Assembly (NCBI GenBank): GCA_902784865.1
Contig: CACZWL010000009.1
Coordinates: 1-64,000, forward strand
Source: an uncultured Bacteroidota bacterium
GTDB taxonomy: Bacteria; Bacteroidota; Bacteroidia; Bacteroidales; P3
Length of the DNA stretch: 64,000 nt
Direction: 5' to 3'
Shown here: in pieces, positions 34,687 to 43,892 of the stretch
Layout: every line of letters starts with the position of its first letter
How positions within the stretch are numbered: position 1 is the first letter of the stretch
Translations under genes and position numbers: made by a program
The notes under the pieces: model-generated
The model's input: the letters and a program-made list of their open reading frames with translations, nothing else
Told to the model about the DNA's origin: nothing
Database searches by the model: none

Positions 34687-37600
34687 TTACTTCACGATGA
34701 GTTTCTGGACAGCGTTGACGTTCTCGCCGGTCATGCGGACGAAGTAGGCGCCGGCGGCGAGGCCGCTCACGTCGAAGCGGTAGCTGGCGGCGTTGCCTTC
34801 CTGCTGCATGAGGGTGCGGCCGTTGAGGTCGACGATGGCCACGGTGGCGCGGCCTTCGACACCCTGGGCGCTGACCTCAACCATGTTGCTGGCAGGGTTG
34901 GGGTAGAGGCTGATGGCGCTGTTGTCGACATCGGCGATGCCAGTGGTGGTGGTCAGGGACATCGACTTGACATCGAAATAGAACTGGTCAGTGCACTCAA
35001 AGTGACGGATAGCGATGCGGATGGTCTGACCGGCATACTGGTCGAGGTTGTACGAACGGGTCTGCCATTCGGCCTCGTCAGCGGTGCAGGTGAACGTTTC
35101 GATAGCGGTGAAGTCGCTGGGGTTGGAACCCGTGGAGGAGACGTACACACCGACTTTCTCAGCAGGGTAGTCGGCATCCTGAGCCTTGAACTCCCATGTG
35201 AAAGTGAGGGGTGCGCCAGCGGTGGTGGCGAACTTCGGGGTAATCAGCCAGTTGTCGGGATTGAGGGCGCCGCTATTGTTACTGTACGACTCGGAGATAA
35301 GGCAAGTTTCGCCGCTTTGGAAGGTGGCAGTTCTCCAGGTGAAGCCGTCGCCGTCAGCGTCGAGATTGAGCCAGCAGTCGCCGATGGTCTCGGTGCTGAA
35401 ATCAATGCTCCAAGGCAGGGTGGCAATGGGGTCGCAGCTGATGACGTTGATGGTGAGGTTGTCGGTGAAGGTGCCGTAGCTGTTGGTGGCGGTGAAGGTG
35501 ATCTGGTCGGTACCGGCGGCGGAGTAGGTGATGGTGGGGTTGGCGGTGTTGGCACCGGTGATGGTGGCCTGGCCGGCGGCAGCCATGGTCGAGCTCCAGG
35601 TGAGGATCATGTTGGTCTGGTCACCCTCGACATAGGTGGCGGAGAGGTTGACGACCTCGCCGGTCTGGGTGGCGGTGGCAGAGCTGCTGATGGTGTAGAC
35701 GGGGTTGAGAGCCGTACGGATGGTCACGTTGTCGATACGGATATCGTAGCTACCGACGGGTGAGATGTTGTGGAAGGCGAGGCGGATGGTCTGGCCAGCA
35801 AACTGGCTCACCGAGAGCGAGCGGCTTTCGAAGCCGGACATGTTGAGGTCTTGCTCGCTGGTCAGCACGGTGCTGAAGTCGGCGATGGCGGTGCCGCCGT
35901 TGGTGGAGACCAGAACCTCGTAGGCGATGTTCAGTCCCTGATAGCCACGAGCATAGACTTCATAGTTGAGCACCATGCCGTCGGCGTTGGCGGGCAGGGT
36001 GATGGCGGGCGAGATAGCATAGTCGTTGACGTTAGAGGAGTCGTTCCAGGGGCTGTAGAGGTAGCCGCCGGAGAGACGCCAGTCGTCGAAATCGTCGGTG
36101 TTGGCACTGATGAAGTTCCAGCAATAGGCGGAAGCGCCGTCGAAGCTCTCGACCCAGGGGAAGGAGGTGACAGCGTCGCAAGAGACGACCTCGACCGAAT
36201 GGCTGACGGGGGCGCTGGTGCCGATGGTGTTGGTGGCGGTGACCGAAACGGTGTGGCTACCGGCGGTGGTGAAGGTGTAGGTCAGGGTGTTGCCGGTCTC
36301 GCTCTGGGCGGCGCCGTCGACGGTCCAAGCAAAGCTGGTGGCATTGGTACTCATAGCGGTGAAGGTCACGGGGATGTCAACGCCGACGCTGTCGGGGCCA
36401 GCGAGGGTGACCACGGGGGCGCTCAGAGCCTGAACCTTGATCTGGTCAATAAGGATGATATTACCACCGGTGCTGCCGTGGTGACGGAAAGCAATCTGGA
36501 AGTCGCCAGTGATGCCGGCAGGGAGGGCAACGATGCGGTCGACATACTCGGTCATGTTTCCGTCGAGGGTCTCGCTGAAGATAGCGTTGGTGTCGGTACC
36601 GCTGATGACGTAGAGGCTGTAGTGGTCACCGGCATAACTGGTGTTGTAAGGCTTCACCTTCCATGCCACCTCGTAGTTGTCGTTACCCATAGTAATCATG
36701 GGGCTGAATGCCCAGTTGTCGACGGGGATGTCGAACAGCCAGCCGATACCATAAGCGTCATAGGACGATATGGAGTAGATCTGGCCAAGACCATAACTCA
36801 CGGCAGAGAACCAGCCACTGCCCTGGGTCGAGTCGCTGCGGCTCTCCCAGCAGCCCAGGTCATCGTCGCCGAAGACGGCAGTGTAGGGCAGGGTCTGGGT
36901 GGGGCAGTCGAAGACATCGGTCTCGATGGTGTCGTAGGCAGTGCCTGCGGCGTTGGTGACGCTGGCAATGATGGTGTGGGTACCGGTGGTGTTGAAGGTG
37001 TAGGTCAGAGTGTCGTTGACAGCCGTGGCTGCAGCGCCATCAACCGTCCAGGAGATGGGCGATGCCGAAGAGGTGGCGGTGTAGGTAGCGGCGACGCCAA
37101 GGCGGACGCTGGCCGGGCCAGACACAGTAACTTCAGGAATCTCGGCATCGCCGATGCGCAGGTCGTCGATGGAGAAGAAGTACATGTCGGTGCAGTTGTG
37201 GTGACGGAAGGCGATGTAGATGGTCTGGCCAGCATAGTTGGTCAGGTCAATCGTACGCTTAGACCACTCGGTCGGAGTGAACTCGTTGAAAACCGCAGTG
37301 GTCATGTTGCTGATGCTGTTGCTGGTAGAGATATAGACGCTGTAGTTGTCGTTGGCGTAGGTTGCGCTGGCAAAACTGCGCACATACCACGAGAGGCTAT
37401 ACTCGGAACCGGCAGGCAGTACAATGGCGGGAGTCACAAACCAGTTGTCCGGGGTCAAAGCATCACCGTCGTAGGACCAGGATGTGATGGCAGACAGGCT
37501 TTCATGGCCATAGTAGAGGTTAGGGTTCTGGTTACTGACTGGGCCGCTCATGTGTATCCAGTTGTTCCCATCACCGTCATTGTCAATGAGGGTGAAAGTA

Positions 37601-37710
37601 GCGGGGATCGAACCGCCCTCGAAATCTTCAGTCCACGGGAAGGTGGTGACTTGGGCGCTGAGGGGCAGCATCAGGGCTGCAAGCGCGAAAGATAATAGTA
37701 CTTTTTTCAT
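34687..37710 (-). CDS. T9SS-exported protein with four choice-of-anchor J and three PKD-like domains
   Basis: 1,007 residues. Signal peptide 1-20 (cleaved after LSAQ). Four cleaved-adhesin/choice-of-anchor J modules begin at about 23, 270, 512 and 752; they have FPWTEDF/LPW-type openings, DNW-(F/L)-(V/I)-TP strands and RHHNCTD/RHFECTD segments. They alternate with PKD-like domains at about 193-265, 435-508 and 668-748. The last 80 residues are a type A T9SS sorting domain (SLYPNPASNMVEV to the final KLIVK). It should be exported by T9SS and anchored or released at the surface. Specific function unknown. Confidence 0.93.
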   Translation of the reverse strand: MKKVLLSFALAALMLPLSAQVTTFPWTEDFEGGSIPATFTLIDNDGDGNNWIHMSGPVSNQNPNLYYGHESLSAITSWSYDGDALTPDNWFVTPAIVLPAGSEYSLSWYVRSFASATYANDNYSVYISTSNSISNMTTAVFNEFTPTEWSKRTIDLTNYAGQTIYIAFRHHNCTDMYFFSIDDLRIGDAEIPEVTVSGPASVRLGVAATYTATSSASPISWTVDGAAATAVNDTLTYTFNTTGTHTIIASVTNAAGTAYDTIETDVFDCPTQTLPYTAVFGDDDLGCWESRSDSTQGSGWFSAVSYGLGQIYSISSYDAYGIGWLFDIPVDNWAFSPMITMGNDNYEVAWKVKPYNTSYAGDHYSLYVISGTDTNAIFSETLDGNMTEYVDRIVALPAGITGDFQIAFRHHGSTGGNIILIDQIKVQALSAPVVTLAGPDSVGVDIPVTFTAMSTNATSFAWTVDGAAQSETGNTLTYTFTTAGSHTVSVTATNTIGTSAPVSHSVEVVSCDAVTSFPWVESFDGASAYCWNFISANTDDFDDWRLSGGYLYSPWNDSSNVNDYAISPAITLPANADGMVLNYEVYARGYQGLNIAYEVLVSTNGGTAIADFSTVLTSEQDLNMSGFESRSLSVSQFAGQTIRLAFHNISPVGSYDIRIDNVTIRTALNPVYTISSSATATQTGEVVNLSATYVEGDQTNMILTWSSTMAAAGQATITGANTANPTITYSAAGTDQITFTATNSYGTFTDNLTINVISCDPIATLPWSIDFSTETIGDCWLNLDADGDGFTWRTATFQSGETCLISESYSNNSGALNPDNWLITPKFATTAGAPLTFTWEFKAQDADYPAEKVGVYVSSTGSNPSDFTAIETFTCTADEAEWQTRSYNLDQYAGQTIRIAIRHFECTDQFYFDVKSMSLTTTTGIADVDNSAISLYPNPASNMVEVSAQGVEGRATVAIVDLNGRTLMQQEGNAASYRFDVSGLAAGAYFVRMTGENVNAVQKLIVK

Positions 37711-37820
37711 TGTTCATTGTGTTGATTTTTAATGTATTTGGTTTAACTTATTATTCCATTCTTTACGTTTTCTGTTCGGTATGAGCATTTTACGCGAATA
37801 CGCACATCCGAAGACAAGAT

Positions 37821-37829
37821 GCAAAGATA
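37821..37829 (-). promoter_or_regulatory. -7 promoter element for the T9SS-exported protein gene
   Basis: The minus strand reads TATCTTTGC; leader of about 105 nt. The rest of the 37711-38288 gap holds R1 copy 2 and no gene. Confidence 0.75.
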
Positions 37830-37905
37830 CATTATATTTTTGGACTCGCCAAATTTTTAACTTTTTTTATCAAAGCACAGCCTTCGGCGCCGTTCTTTTC
37901 GGAAT

Positions 37906-38155
37906 TTGTTAATAGATGTTAAACGCGCTCCGGTTTAACATCTATTAACAAATCACTTTCCAGTCACCTGCCAGAGTCGAACTATATACCTACCATTCAC
38001 CTACCAGATGGCTTAAATGGCTGAAAAATAGTATATTAAATTCAATACGCTGTGCCGCAGGCACTTGCAGGGTCCGAAATCGGGTCTTCTGCCCTCCTGA
38101 CCCCTTCGGCGAAACTCTCGGAAACAGTCCGCCAACTTTCTTAATAAAAGTTAAA
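37906..38155 (+). repeat. About 250-bp intergenic element (family R1, copy 2)
   Basis: Same 18-nt arms as copy 1 (37906-37923 and 37934-37951). Next come GAGTCGAACTATATACCTACC, the AGATGGCTTAAA block and the terminal CCGCCAACTTTCTTAATAAA. It sits between two divergently transcribed genes. Confidence 0.85.
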
Positions 38156-38288
38156 TTAACAGTTTTTTAACAAATCGTACCCTGTTTTTGAGCGGCAGGG
38201 ATAACCGGCATTCCTGGGCATTTTACCCCTGCCGAAAAAAAAACTCTCCCGCGCATACGATAATAGAATTCTTCGCGTTACTGCCAAT

Positions 38289-39878
38289 ATGGATTCAGGA
38301 CAAAAAGCCTCCAACTCAGGCAACATCGTGCTGATGCTCATCGCCATGGTGATGGGCGTCGTCATCGGCATCATGTCCGCCTCGCACGGCACCCAGGCAG
38401 CGCAGGAGACCCTGCAGGGCAAGGTCGGCGAGGTGCTGCAGCTCGTCCAGTCCGAATATGTCGACCCGCTCGATGCCGACTCGCTCGGCGAGGAGCTGCT
38501 CTCGGCCATGCTCAGCGAGCTCGACCCCCACAGCAGCTACCTCTCCGCCCGCGAGACCGAGCGCACCTACGAGATGATGCGCGGCAACTTCGAGGGCGTG
38601 GGCCTCGTCATCCGCCGCGAGGGCGACACCTCCTTCGTCGGCCAGGTGCTCCCCGACGGGCCCTCCGCGGGATCGGGCATATTGCCCGGCGACCTCCTCT
38701 GGGCCGTCGACGGCACCCAGGTCAGCGGCGTCGGCATGCCCGCCGACTCCGTCGTCGCCCGCCTCCGCGGCCGCAAGCACTCCTCCGTCAACGTCGACAT
38801 CCGCCGCAACGGCGAACCCATCGCCTTCACCATCCGCCGCGGCGTCGTCAACCACCGCACCCTGACCCACCGCGCCATGCTCGATGACACCACCGGCTAC
38901 ATACTCCTCTCCTCGTTCTCCTCCACGAGCCACGACGAGTTCCGCGAGGCCCTGCGCCACCTCAAGCGCCAAGGCCTGCGCCACCTCATCCTCGACCTCC
39001 GCGGCAACAGCGGCGGCGCCCTCAGCTCGGCCATCGGCATCGCAGGCGAACTCCTGCCCGCAGGCAGCCCCATCGTCTACACCCAAGGCACGCACCAGCG
39101 GCGCCACGACACCTACGCCACCCCCGGCGGCCTCTTCACCAGCGGCGGCGTCACCGTCATGGTCGACGAAGGCTCCGCCTCGGCCAGCGAGGTCGTCGCC
39201 GGTGCCCTCCAGGACAACGACCGCGCCCTCATCGTCGGCCGCCGCACCTTCGGCAAAGGCCTCGTCCAGCGCGAGTTCAGCCTCAGCGACGGCTCCTCGG
39301 TGCTCCTCACCGTGGCCCGCTACTACACCCCCTCCGGCCGCTCCATACAGCGCCCCTACGACGGCGGCACCGACGAGTACTACCGCGACTACCTCACGCA
39401 GCTCGTCGAGGAGTCCTATGCCGACAACCCCACCCTCCGCGTCACCGACTCCACCCCCTACCTCACCGCCGGCGGACGCACCGTCTACGGCGGCGGCGGC
39501 ATCTTCCCCGACCGCCTCATCCCCTACCGCCACGACTCCTCCCTCGTCTACTACAACAGCCTCGCCTCCAAAGGCCTCCTCTTCCGCACAGCCTTCGGCG
39601 AGGTGCGGCGCCACGCCGCGGCGCTCCTCAGGCAATACCCCGACGCCGACACCTTCTGCCGCAACTACAAGGTCGGCGACGCCCTCGTCGACCGCCTTGT
39701 CAGCCTCGGCATCGCCGAAGGCGTCCCCGCCAACCCCCGCGGCCTCGCCGCACAGCGCACCCTCATCCTCACCATGCTCAAAGCCTACATCGGCGACCAC
39801 CTCTACGGCGCCGACGCCTTCTACCGCCTCTACCTGCAGCGCGACGAAGACCTCAAGCAAGCCATGAAACAAAAATGA
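38289..39878 (+). CDS. S41 family C-terminal processing peptidase
   Basis: 529 residues. N-terminal signal-anchor helix, then a PDZ domain at about 95-165 (GVGLVIRREGDTSFVGQV). The S41 catalytic core has LDLRGNSGGAL, the serine motif DEGSASASEVVAG (near residue 296-300) and the lysine in FGKGLVQ. A C-terminal extension of about 180 residues follows. It is periplasmic, trimming or degrading C-termini of envelope proteins. First of a run of plus-strand genes; a thioredoxin-like protein gene follows 23 nt on. Confidence 0.93.
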   Translation: MDSGQKASNSGNIVLMLIAMVMGVVIGIMSASHGTQAAQETLQGKVGEVLQLVQSEYVDPLDADSLGEELLSAMLSELDPHSSYLSARETERTYEMMRGNFEGVGLVIRREGDTSFVGQVLPDGPSAGSGILPGDLLWAVDGTQVSGVGMPADSVVARLRGRKHSSVNVDIRRNGEPIAFTIRRGVVNHRTLTHRAMLDDTTGYILLSSFSSTSHDEFREALRHLKRQGLRHLILDLRGNSGGALSSAIGIAGELLPAGSPIVYTQGTHQRRHDTYATPGGLFTSGGVTVMVDEGSASASEVVAGALQDNDRALIVGRRTFGKGLVQREFSLSDGSSVLLTVARYYTPSGRSIQRPYDGGTDEYYRDYLTQLVEESYADNPTLRVTDSTPYLTAGGRTVYGGGGIFPDRLIPYRHDSSLVYYNSLASKGLLFRTAFGEVRRHAAALLRQYPDADTFCRNYKVGDALVDRLVSLGIAEGVPANPRGLAAQRTLILTMLKAYIGDHLYGADAFYRLYLQRDEDLKQAMKQK

Positions 39879-39901
39879 CCCTTTAACACCCACCACGCAT
39901 C

Positions 39902-40936
39902 ATGAAAAAACACCTTCTGGCAACCCTCGCCCTGGCCCTGTCGCTGGCCGCTGTCGCACAGCGCACCACCGTCAACGCCACCTTCAGCGGCCTCGCCGAC
40001 GGCGTCAGCATCATCCTCGCCGAGCCGCAGGCCAACCGCCTCGTGCCCGTCGACACCCTCAGGCCCGACAGCAAGGGGCGCGTCAAGTTCGAGCGCTACT
40101 CCCACCAGCCCGAATTCCTCTTCCTCAAACTCTCCTCCGACAAGAGCCCCGTGCTGCACCTGCTCCTCCTGCCAAAAGAGAAAGTGTCGCTCGAGGTGGT
40201 CTACATGCCCACCGTCAACAGCTTCGACATCACCGCCGTCAAAGGCTCGGACAACATGGCCCTCTACAAGGACTTCTCCAACCTCGTCGCCCAGGCGCAG
40301 CTCCAGCAGCAGCCCGCCATCGCCGAAGACGGCGTCGCCACGCTCCTCGAGGCGCACCCCGACCTGCTGTTCAGCGCCTTCCTCGTCACCTTCTACGAGC
40401 AGGCCTTCGAGCAGTACGCACCCCTCTACAAGAAGATTCGCGACGCACTGACGCCGACCTATGCCGACCACGAATTTGTCAAGTTCCTCGACAGCAAGCT
40501 CCGCTCCCTCCTCATCGCCGGCATGGAAGCCCCCGACATCGTCATGGAAGGCACCGACGGCAAGGAACTCCGCCTGAGCGACCTCCGCGGCAAGGTGGTC
40601 CTCATCGACTTCTGGGCCTCCTGGTGCGGCCCCTGCCGCAGGGAGAACCCCCACGTCGTCAGCCTCTACCACCGCTTCCACGACAAGGGCTTCGAGATCT
40701 TCAGCGTCTCCCTCGACAACAACCGCGACGCCTGGCTCAAGGCCATCAAGGACGACGGCCTCGTCTGGCCCTACCACGTCAGCGACCTCCGCGGCTGGCA
40801 GTCAGCCGCCGGACGCCTCTACGGCATCAACTCCGTCCCCGCCACCGTCCTCGTCGACCGCCAAGGCAACATCTTGGCACGCAATTTGCGTGGTCAGGAT
40901 TTAGACAACAAACTCAACGAAATATTCGCACAATGA
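39902..40936 (+). CDS. Exported TlpA-like thiol:disulfide oxidoreductase with DUF4369-like N-domain
   Basis: 344 residues. Signal peptide ends at VAQ. The N-terminal half resembles the DUF4369 beta domain common in Bacteroidota. The C-terminal thioredoxin fold has DFWASWCGPC (about 235-244), a YGINSVP segment with the cis-Pro, and a FLVD-like VLVDRQG. It probably reduces or isomerises periplasmic disulfides. Its stop overlaps the mrp start by 4 nt. Confidence 0.92.
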   Translation: MKKHLLATLALALSLAAVAQRTTVNATFSGLADGVSIILAEPQANRLVPVDTLRPDSKGRVKFERYSHQPEFLFLKLSSDKSPVLHLLLLPKEKVSLEVVYMPTVNSFDITAVKGSDNMALYKDFSNLVAQAQLQQQPAIAEDGVATLLEAHPDLLFSAFLVTFYEQAFEQYAPLYKKIRDALTPTYADHEFVKFLDSKLRSLLIAGMEAPDIVMEGTDGKELRLSDLRGKVVLIDFWASWCGPCRRENPHVVSLYHRFHDKGFEIFSVSLDNNRDAWLKAIKDDGLVWPYHVSDLRGWQSAAGRLYGINSVPATVLVDRQGNILARNLRGQDLDNKLNEIFAQ

Positions 40937-42030
40937 TCACCACCACCCAGATAGAAATGGCCCTCGGCCATGCCAACGACCCCGCCACCGGCCGCTCCGT
41001 CAACGAGTTGGCCATGGCCAGCAACATACAGATTGACGGCAACCGGGTCTCCTTCGACCTCGCCGCCGGCCCCGACGGCCAGGCCGTGGCCGACAGCTGC
41101 GTCAGCGCCATCCATGAGTATGTCGACCGCAACGCCGAAGTCTCCGTCAACCTCACCGCCCGCCAGGCTGCCGCCGCACCGGCGCCCGAAAGCCCCGAGG
41201 CTCCCGCCGAGGAGGACCAGGCAGGCCTGCGGCAGGTCAAGAACATCATCGCCGTGGCCTCGGGCAAAGGCGGCGTGGGCAAGAGCACCGTGGCCGCCAA
41301 CCTCGCCGTGGCCCTCGCCAAAACCGGCGCCAAGGTGGCCCTCGTCGATGCCGACATCTACGGCCCCTCTGTGCCCATCATGTTCAACATCAGCGGCGAG
41401 GAGGTCCTCGGCCGCCGCATCGGCGAGAAGACCTACATGCTGCCCCTCGAGAAATACGGCATCAAGCTCATGTCCGTCGGCTTCTTCGTCGACCCCGAGA
41501 AAGCCATCGTCTGGCGCGGCCCCATGGCCAGCGGTGCCCTGAAGCAGCTGCTGGGCGACACCTGGTGGGACGATATAGACTATATGGTCGTCGACATGCC
41601 CCCGGGAACCGGCGACATACAGCTCACCCTGGCCCAAAGCCTCCCCGTCACCGGCGCCATCATCGTCAGCACACCGCAGCAGGTGGCCCTGGCCGACGTC
41701 GTCCGCGGCGTCGAGATGTTCCGCAACCCCAGCATCGGCATCCCCGTCCTCGGCTTCGTCGAGAACATGGCCTTCTTCACCCCCGCCGAGCTGCCCGACC
41801 ACAAATACTATATCTTCGGCCAGGGCGGCTGCCGCAAGCTGGCCGACGAGATGGGCATCCCCCTCCTGGGCGAGATACCCCTCGTGCAAAGCATCGCCGA
41901 AAGCGGCGACAACGGCAAGCCCGTCGCCCTCTTCAGCCCCGACAACACCCACAGCCCCGAGCGCGATGCCTTCGACGCCCTGGCACGCAACACCATCAAC
42001 GCAATCAACAACCTCAAAAAACAGCCTTAA
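40933..42030 (+). CDS. mrp: Mrp/NBP35 family iron-sulfur cluster carrier ATPase
   Basis: 365 residues. An N-terminal MIP18-like (DUF59) domain (about 1-80) and an acidic Ala/Pro linker precede the deviant Walker A GKGGVGKS (111-118), the switch segment DMPPGTGDIQLTL, and QVALADVVRGVEMF. Family members bind a bridging 4Fe-4S cluster and load apo-proteins. The next gene, encoding a NifU-type scaffold, strongly supports Fe-S work. The ATG at 40933 overlaps the previous stop (ATGA). Confidence 0.95.
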   Translation: MITTTQIEMALGHANDPATGRSVNELAMASNIQIDGNRVSFDLAAGPDGQAVADSCVSAIHEYVDRNAEVSVNLTARQAAAAPAPESPEAPAEEDQAGLRQVKNIIAVASGKGGVGKSTVAANLAVALAKTGAKVALVDADIYGPSVPIMFNISGEEVLGRRIGEKTYMLPLEKYGIKLMSVGFFVDPEKAIVWRGPMASGALKQLLGDTWWDDIDYMVVDMPPGTGDIQLTLAQSLPVTGAIIVSTPQQVALADVVRGVEMFRNPSIGIPVLGFVENMAFFTPAELPDHKYYIFGQGGCRKLADEMGIPLLGEIPLVQSIAESGDNGKPVALFSPDNTHSPERDAFDALARNTINAINNLKKQP

Positions 42031-42035
42031 AGATT

Positions 42036-42281
42036 ATGACCGAACAAGAGAAATCCTCCGTTGAGGTAAAAGTCAAGAACGCACTGCAGCAAATCCGCCC
42101 CTACCTCCAGCAGGACGGCGGCGACGTGGAATACGTCGACATGACCGCCGAGGGCGTCGTCATGGTGCGCCTCCAGGGCCACTGCGGCTCCTGCCCGCAC
42201 GCCATGATGACCCTCAAGCAGGGCATCGAGCAGGCCATCAAGAAAGTCATCCCCGAAGTCAAAAGCGTCGAGCGCGTATGA
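42036..42281 (+). CDS. NifU-like C-terminal-domain Fe-S scaffold
   Basis: 81 residues, a lone NifU C-terminal domain: QDGGDVEYVDM then GHCGSCPHAMMTLKQGIE, with the cluster-binding C50-x2-C53. It follows mrp by 5 nt and overlaps the adenosyltransferase gene by 4 nt. It likely acts as a cluster carrier or scaffold together with Mrp. Confidence 0.93.
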   Translation: MTEQEKSSVEVKVKNALQQIRPYLQQDGGDVEYVDMTAEGVVMVRLQGHCGSCPHAMMTLKQGIEQAIKKVIPEVKSVERV

Positions 42282-42823
42282 TCTACACCAAGGCAGGCGA
42301 CAGCGGCACCACCTCGCTCGTCGGAGGCACCCGCGTCAGCAAGGACAATATCCGCGTCGAGGCCTACGGGACCGTCGACGAGCTCAACTCCCACATCGGC
42401 CTCCTGGCTGAAATGTTTCGCGTGGAACATGGGGGCTACTACGACGAGCTCAAGGCCGTGCAGCACAACCTTTTCACCCTCCAGACCCTCCTCGCCACCG
42501 AGGACGCCGACGTCTACGCACGCCTGCCCCAGCTGCGCCTCGAGGAGGTCGAACTCCTGGAACGCCAAATCGACACCATAAGCGACCTGCTGCCCAAACT
42601 GCAAAACTTCGTCATCGCCGGCGGCAACTTGACCGGCGCCCAGTGCCACGTCTGCCGCACCGTCTGCCGCCGCGCCGAACGCTGCGTCGTCGCCCTCGCC
42701 CGCGAGGAGCATATCGACGAGGTCATCCTGCACTACCTCAACCGCCTTTCCGACTACCTCTTCGTCCTCGGACGCCACGCCGTAGTCATGAAAGGCCTGG
42801 CAGAAGACCTGTATATCAGCTAG
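42278..42823 (+). CDS. Cob(I)alamin adenosyltransferase, PduO type
   Basis: 181 residues. The PduO-type signatures are present: an N-terminal YTKAGDSGTTSLVGGTRVSK, EAYGTVDELNSHIGLL, and a C-terminal FVIAGGNLTGAQCHVCRTVCRRAER. It adenosylates cob(I)alamin to the coenzyme form using ATP, as needed by methylmalonyl-CoA mutase and other B12 enzymes. No B12 riboswitch precedes it, since it is embedded in the operon. A parS-like sequence occurs inside the gene at 42414-42429. Confidence 0.93.
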   Translation: MIYTKAGDSGTTSLVGGTRVSKDNIRVEAYGTVDELNSHIGLLAEMFRVEHGGYYDELKAVQHNLFTLQTLLATEDADVYARLPQLRLEEVELLERQIDTISDLLPKLQNFVIAGGNLTGAQCHVCRTVCRRAERCVVALAREEHIDEVILHYLNRLSDYLFVLGRHAVVMKGLAEDLYIS

Positions 42824-42858
42824 TTGAAAAAACTATTTGCCAGTTTTGGAAAAAGATG

Positions 42859-42867
42859 TACTTTTGC
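42859..42867 (+). promoter_or_regulatory. Promoter for the DUF2795-DUF2520-tatD operon
   Basis: The -7 element is TACTTTTGC. A TTG at 42837-42839, 19 nt upstream, fits -33. Confidence 0.7.
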
Positions 42868-42901
42868 AAAAATTTTTCAGACACGTTTTAGACACAGAGT
42901 T

Positions 42902-43123
42902 ATGTATTGGACACTTGAATTAGCATCAAAACTCGAGGACGCACCCTGGCCCGCCACCAAGGACGAGCTCATCGACTACGCCCAGCGCACCGGCGCCCCC
43001 ATGGAAGTCATCGAAAACCTTCAGGAAATCGAAGACGAGGGCGACCAGTACGAGAGCATCGAGGACATCTGGCCCGACTATCCTACCAAAGAGGACTTTT
43101 TCTTTGAAGAAGACGAGTATTAA
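42902..43123 (+). CDS. DUF2795 family small acidic protein
   Basis: 73 residues, strongly acidic C-terminus. Matches the DUF2795 pattern: WTLELASKLEDAPWPATKDELIDYA and ending in EDIWPDYPTKEDFFFEEDEY. Function unknown. ATG at 42902, 35 nt after its promoter element; the next gene overlaps its end. Confidence 0.85.
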   Translation: MYWTLELASKLEDAPWPATKDELIDYAQRTGAPMEVIENLQEIEDEGDQYESIEDIWPDYPTKEDFFFEEDEY

Positions 43124-43892
43124 AGACGTCACCTTCATCGGCTCGGGCAACGTCGCCACACACCTCGCCCTGGCCCTCCATGCCGTCGGCATCACCGTCA
43201 GGCAGGTGCTCTCTCGCGAGTACGACCACGCGGCCCTCCTCGCCGCCAGGGTCGGCGCACAACCCATCGACTCGCCCGAGCGGCTCGCCGTCGACACCTC
43301 GGCCTTCATCCTCGCCGTCAACGACGACGCACTCTTCGACCTCGCCCTCGACCTCCAGCTGCCCGACGCCCTCGTCATCCACACCTCAGGCAGCACCTCG
43401 GCCGCCGTCCTCAAGCCCATCTCGCGCCACTTCGGCGTCGTCTGGTCGCCTCAGACCTTCGTCCGCGACCTCGCCATGGACTACGCACGCCTGCCTCTCT
43501 GCATCGAGGCCGGCACACCGCAGGACGAGCAACGCATCGCCGACCTCTTCGCAACGGTCACCCCCAACATACACCGCCTCGACTTCGAGCAGCGCCGCTG
43601 GGCACACCTCGCCGCCGTCATGGTCAGCAACTTCGGCAACGCCATCAACGCCCTGGCCCAAGGCCTCCTCCAAGCCCACGGCCTCGACATGGCCCTGCTG
43701 CAGCCCCTGGCAGAAGCCACGGCACGCAAAATCAGCTACGGCCCCCTGTGGCCGCAACAGACAGGACCCGCCATACGCCGCGACAGCAAGACCCTCGACG
43801 CTCAGCGACGGCTACTGGCCGACCAGCCGCAGATGCTGCAACTCTACGAACTGCTCACAGACCTCATCCAACACCACACCGCGACACCATGA
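43104..43892 (+). CDS. DUF2520 / Rossmann-like oxidoreductase-type protein
   Basis: 262 residues. An N-terminal Rossmann fold with VTFIGSGNVATHLALAL as the dinucleotide loop, and a helical C-terminal DUF2520 domain (WAHLAAVMVSNFGNAINALA). Resembles ProC/NADP-dependent reductases, but the substrate is unknown. The start is a TTG inside the previous gene (20-nt overlap), preceded at 8 nt by GAGG; no ATG precedes the Rossmann motif. The tatD ATG overlaps the stop. Confidence 0.85.
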   Translation: MKKTSIKDVTFIGSGNVATHLALALHAVGITVRQVLSREYDHAALLAARVGAQPIDSPERLAVDTSAFILAVNDDALFDLALDLQLPDALVIHTSGSTSAAVLKPISRHFGVVWSPQTFVRDLAMDYARLPLCIEAGTPQDEQRIADLFATVTPNIHRLDFEQRRWAHLAAVMVSNFGNAINALAQGLLQAHGLDMALLQPLAEATARKISYGPLWPQQTGPAIRRDSKTLDAQRRLLADQPQMLQLYELLTDLIQHHTATP

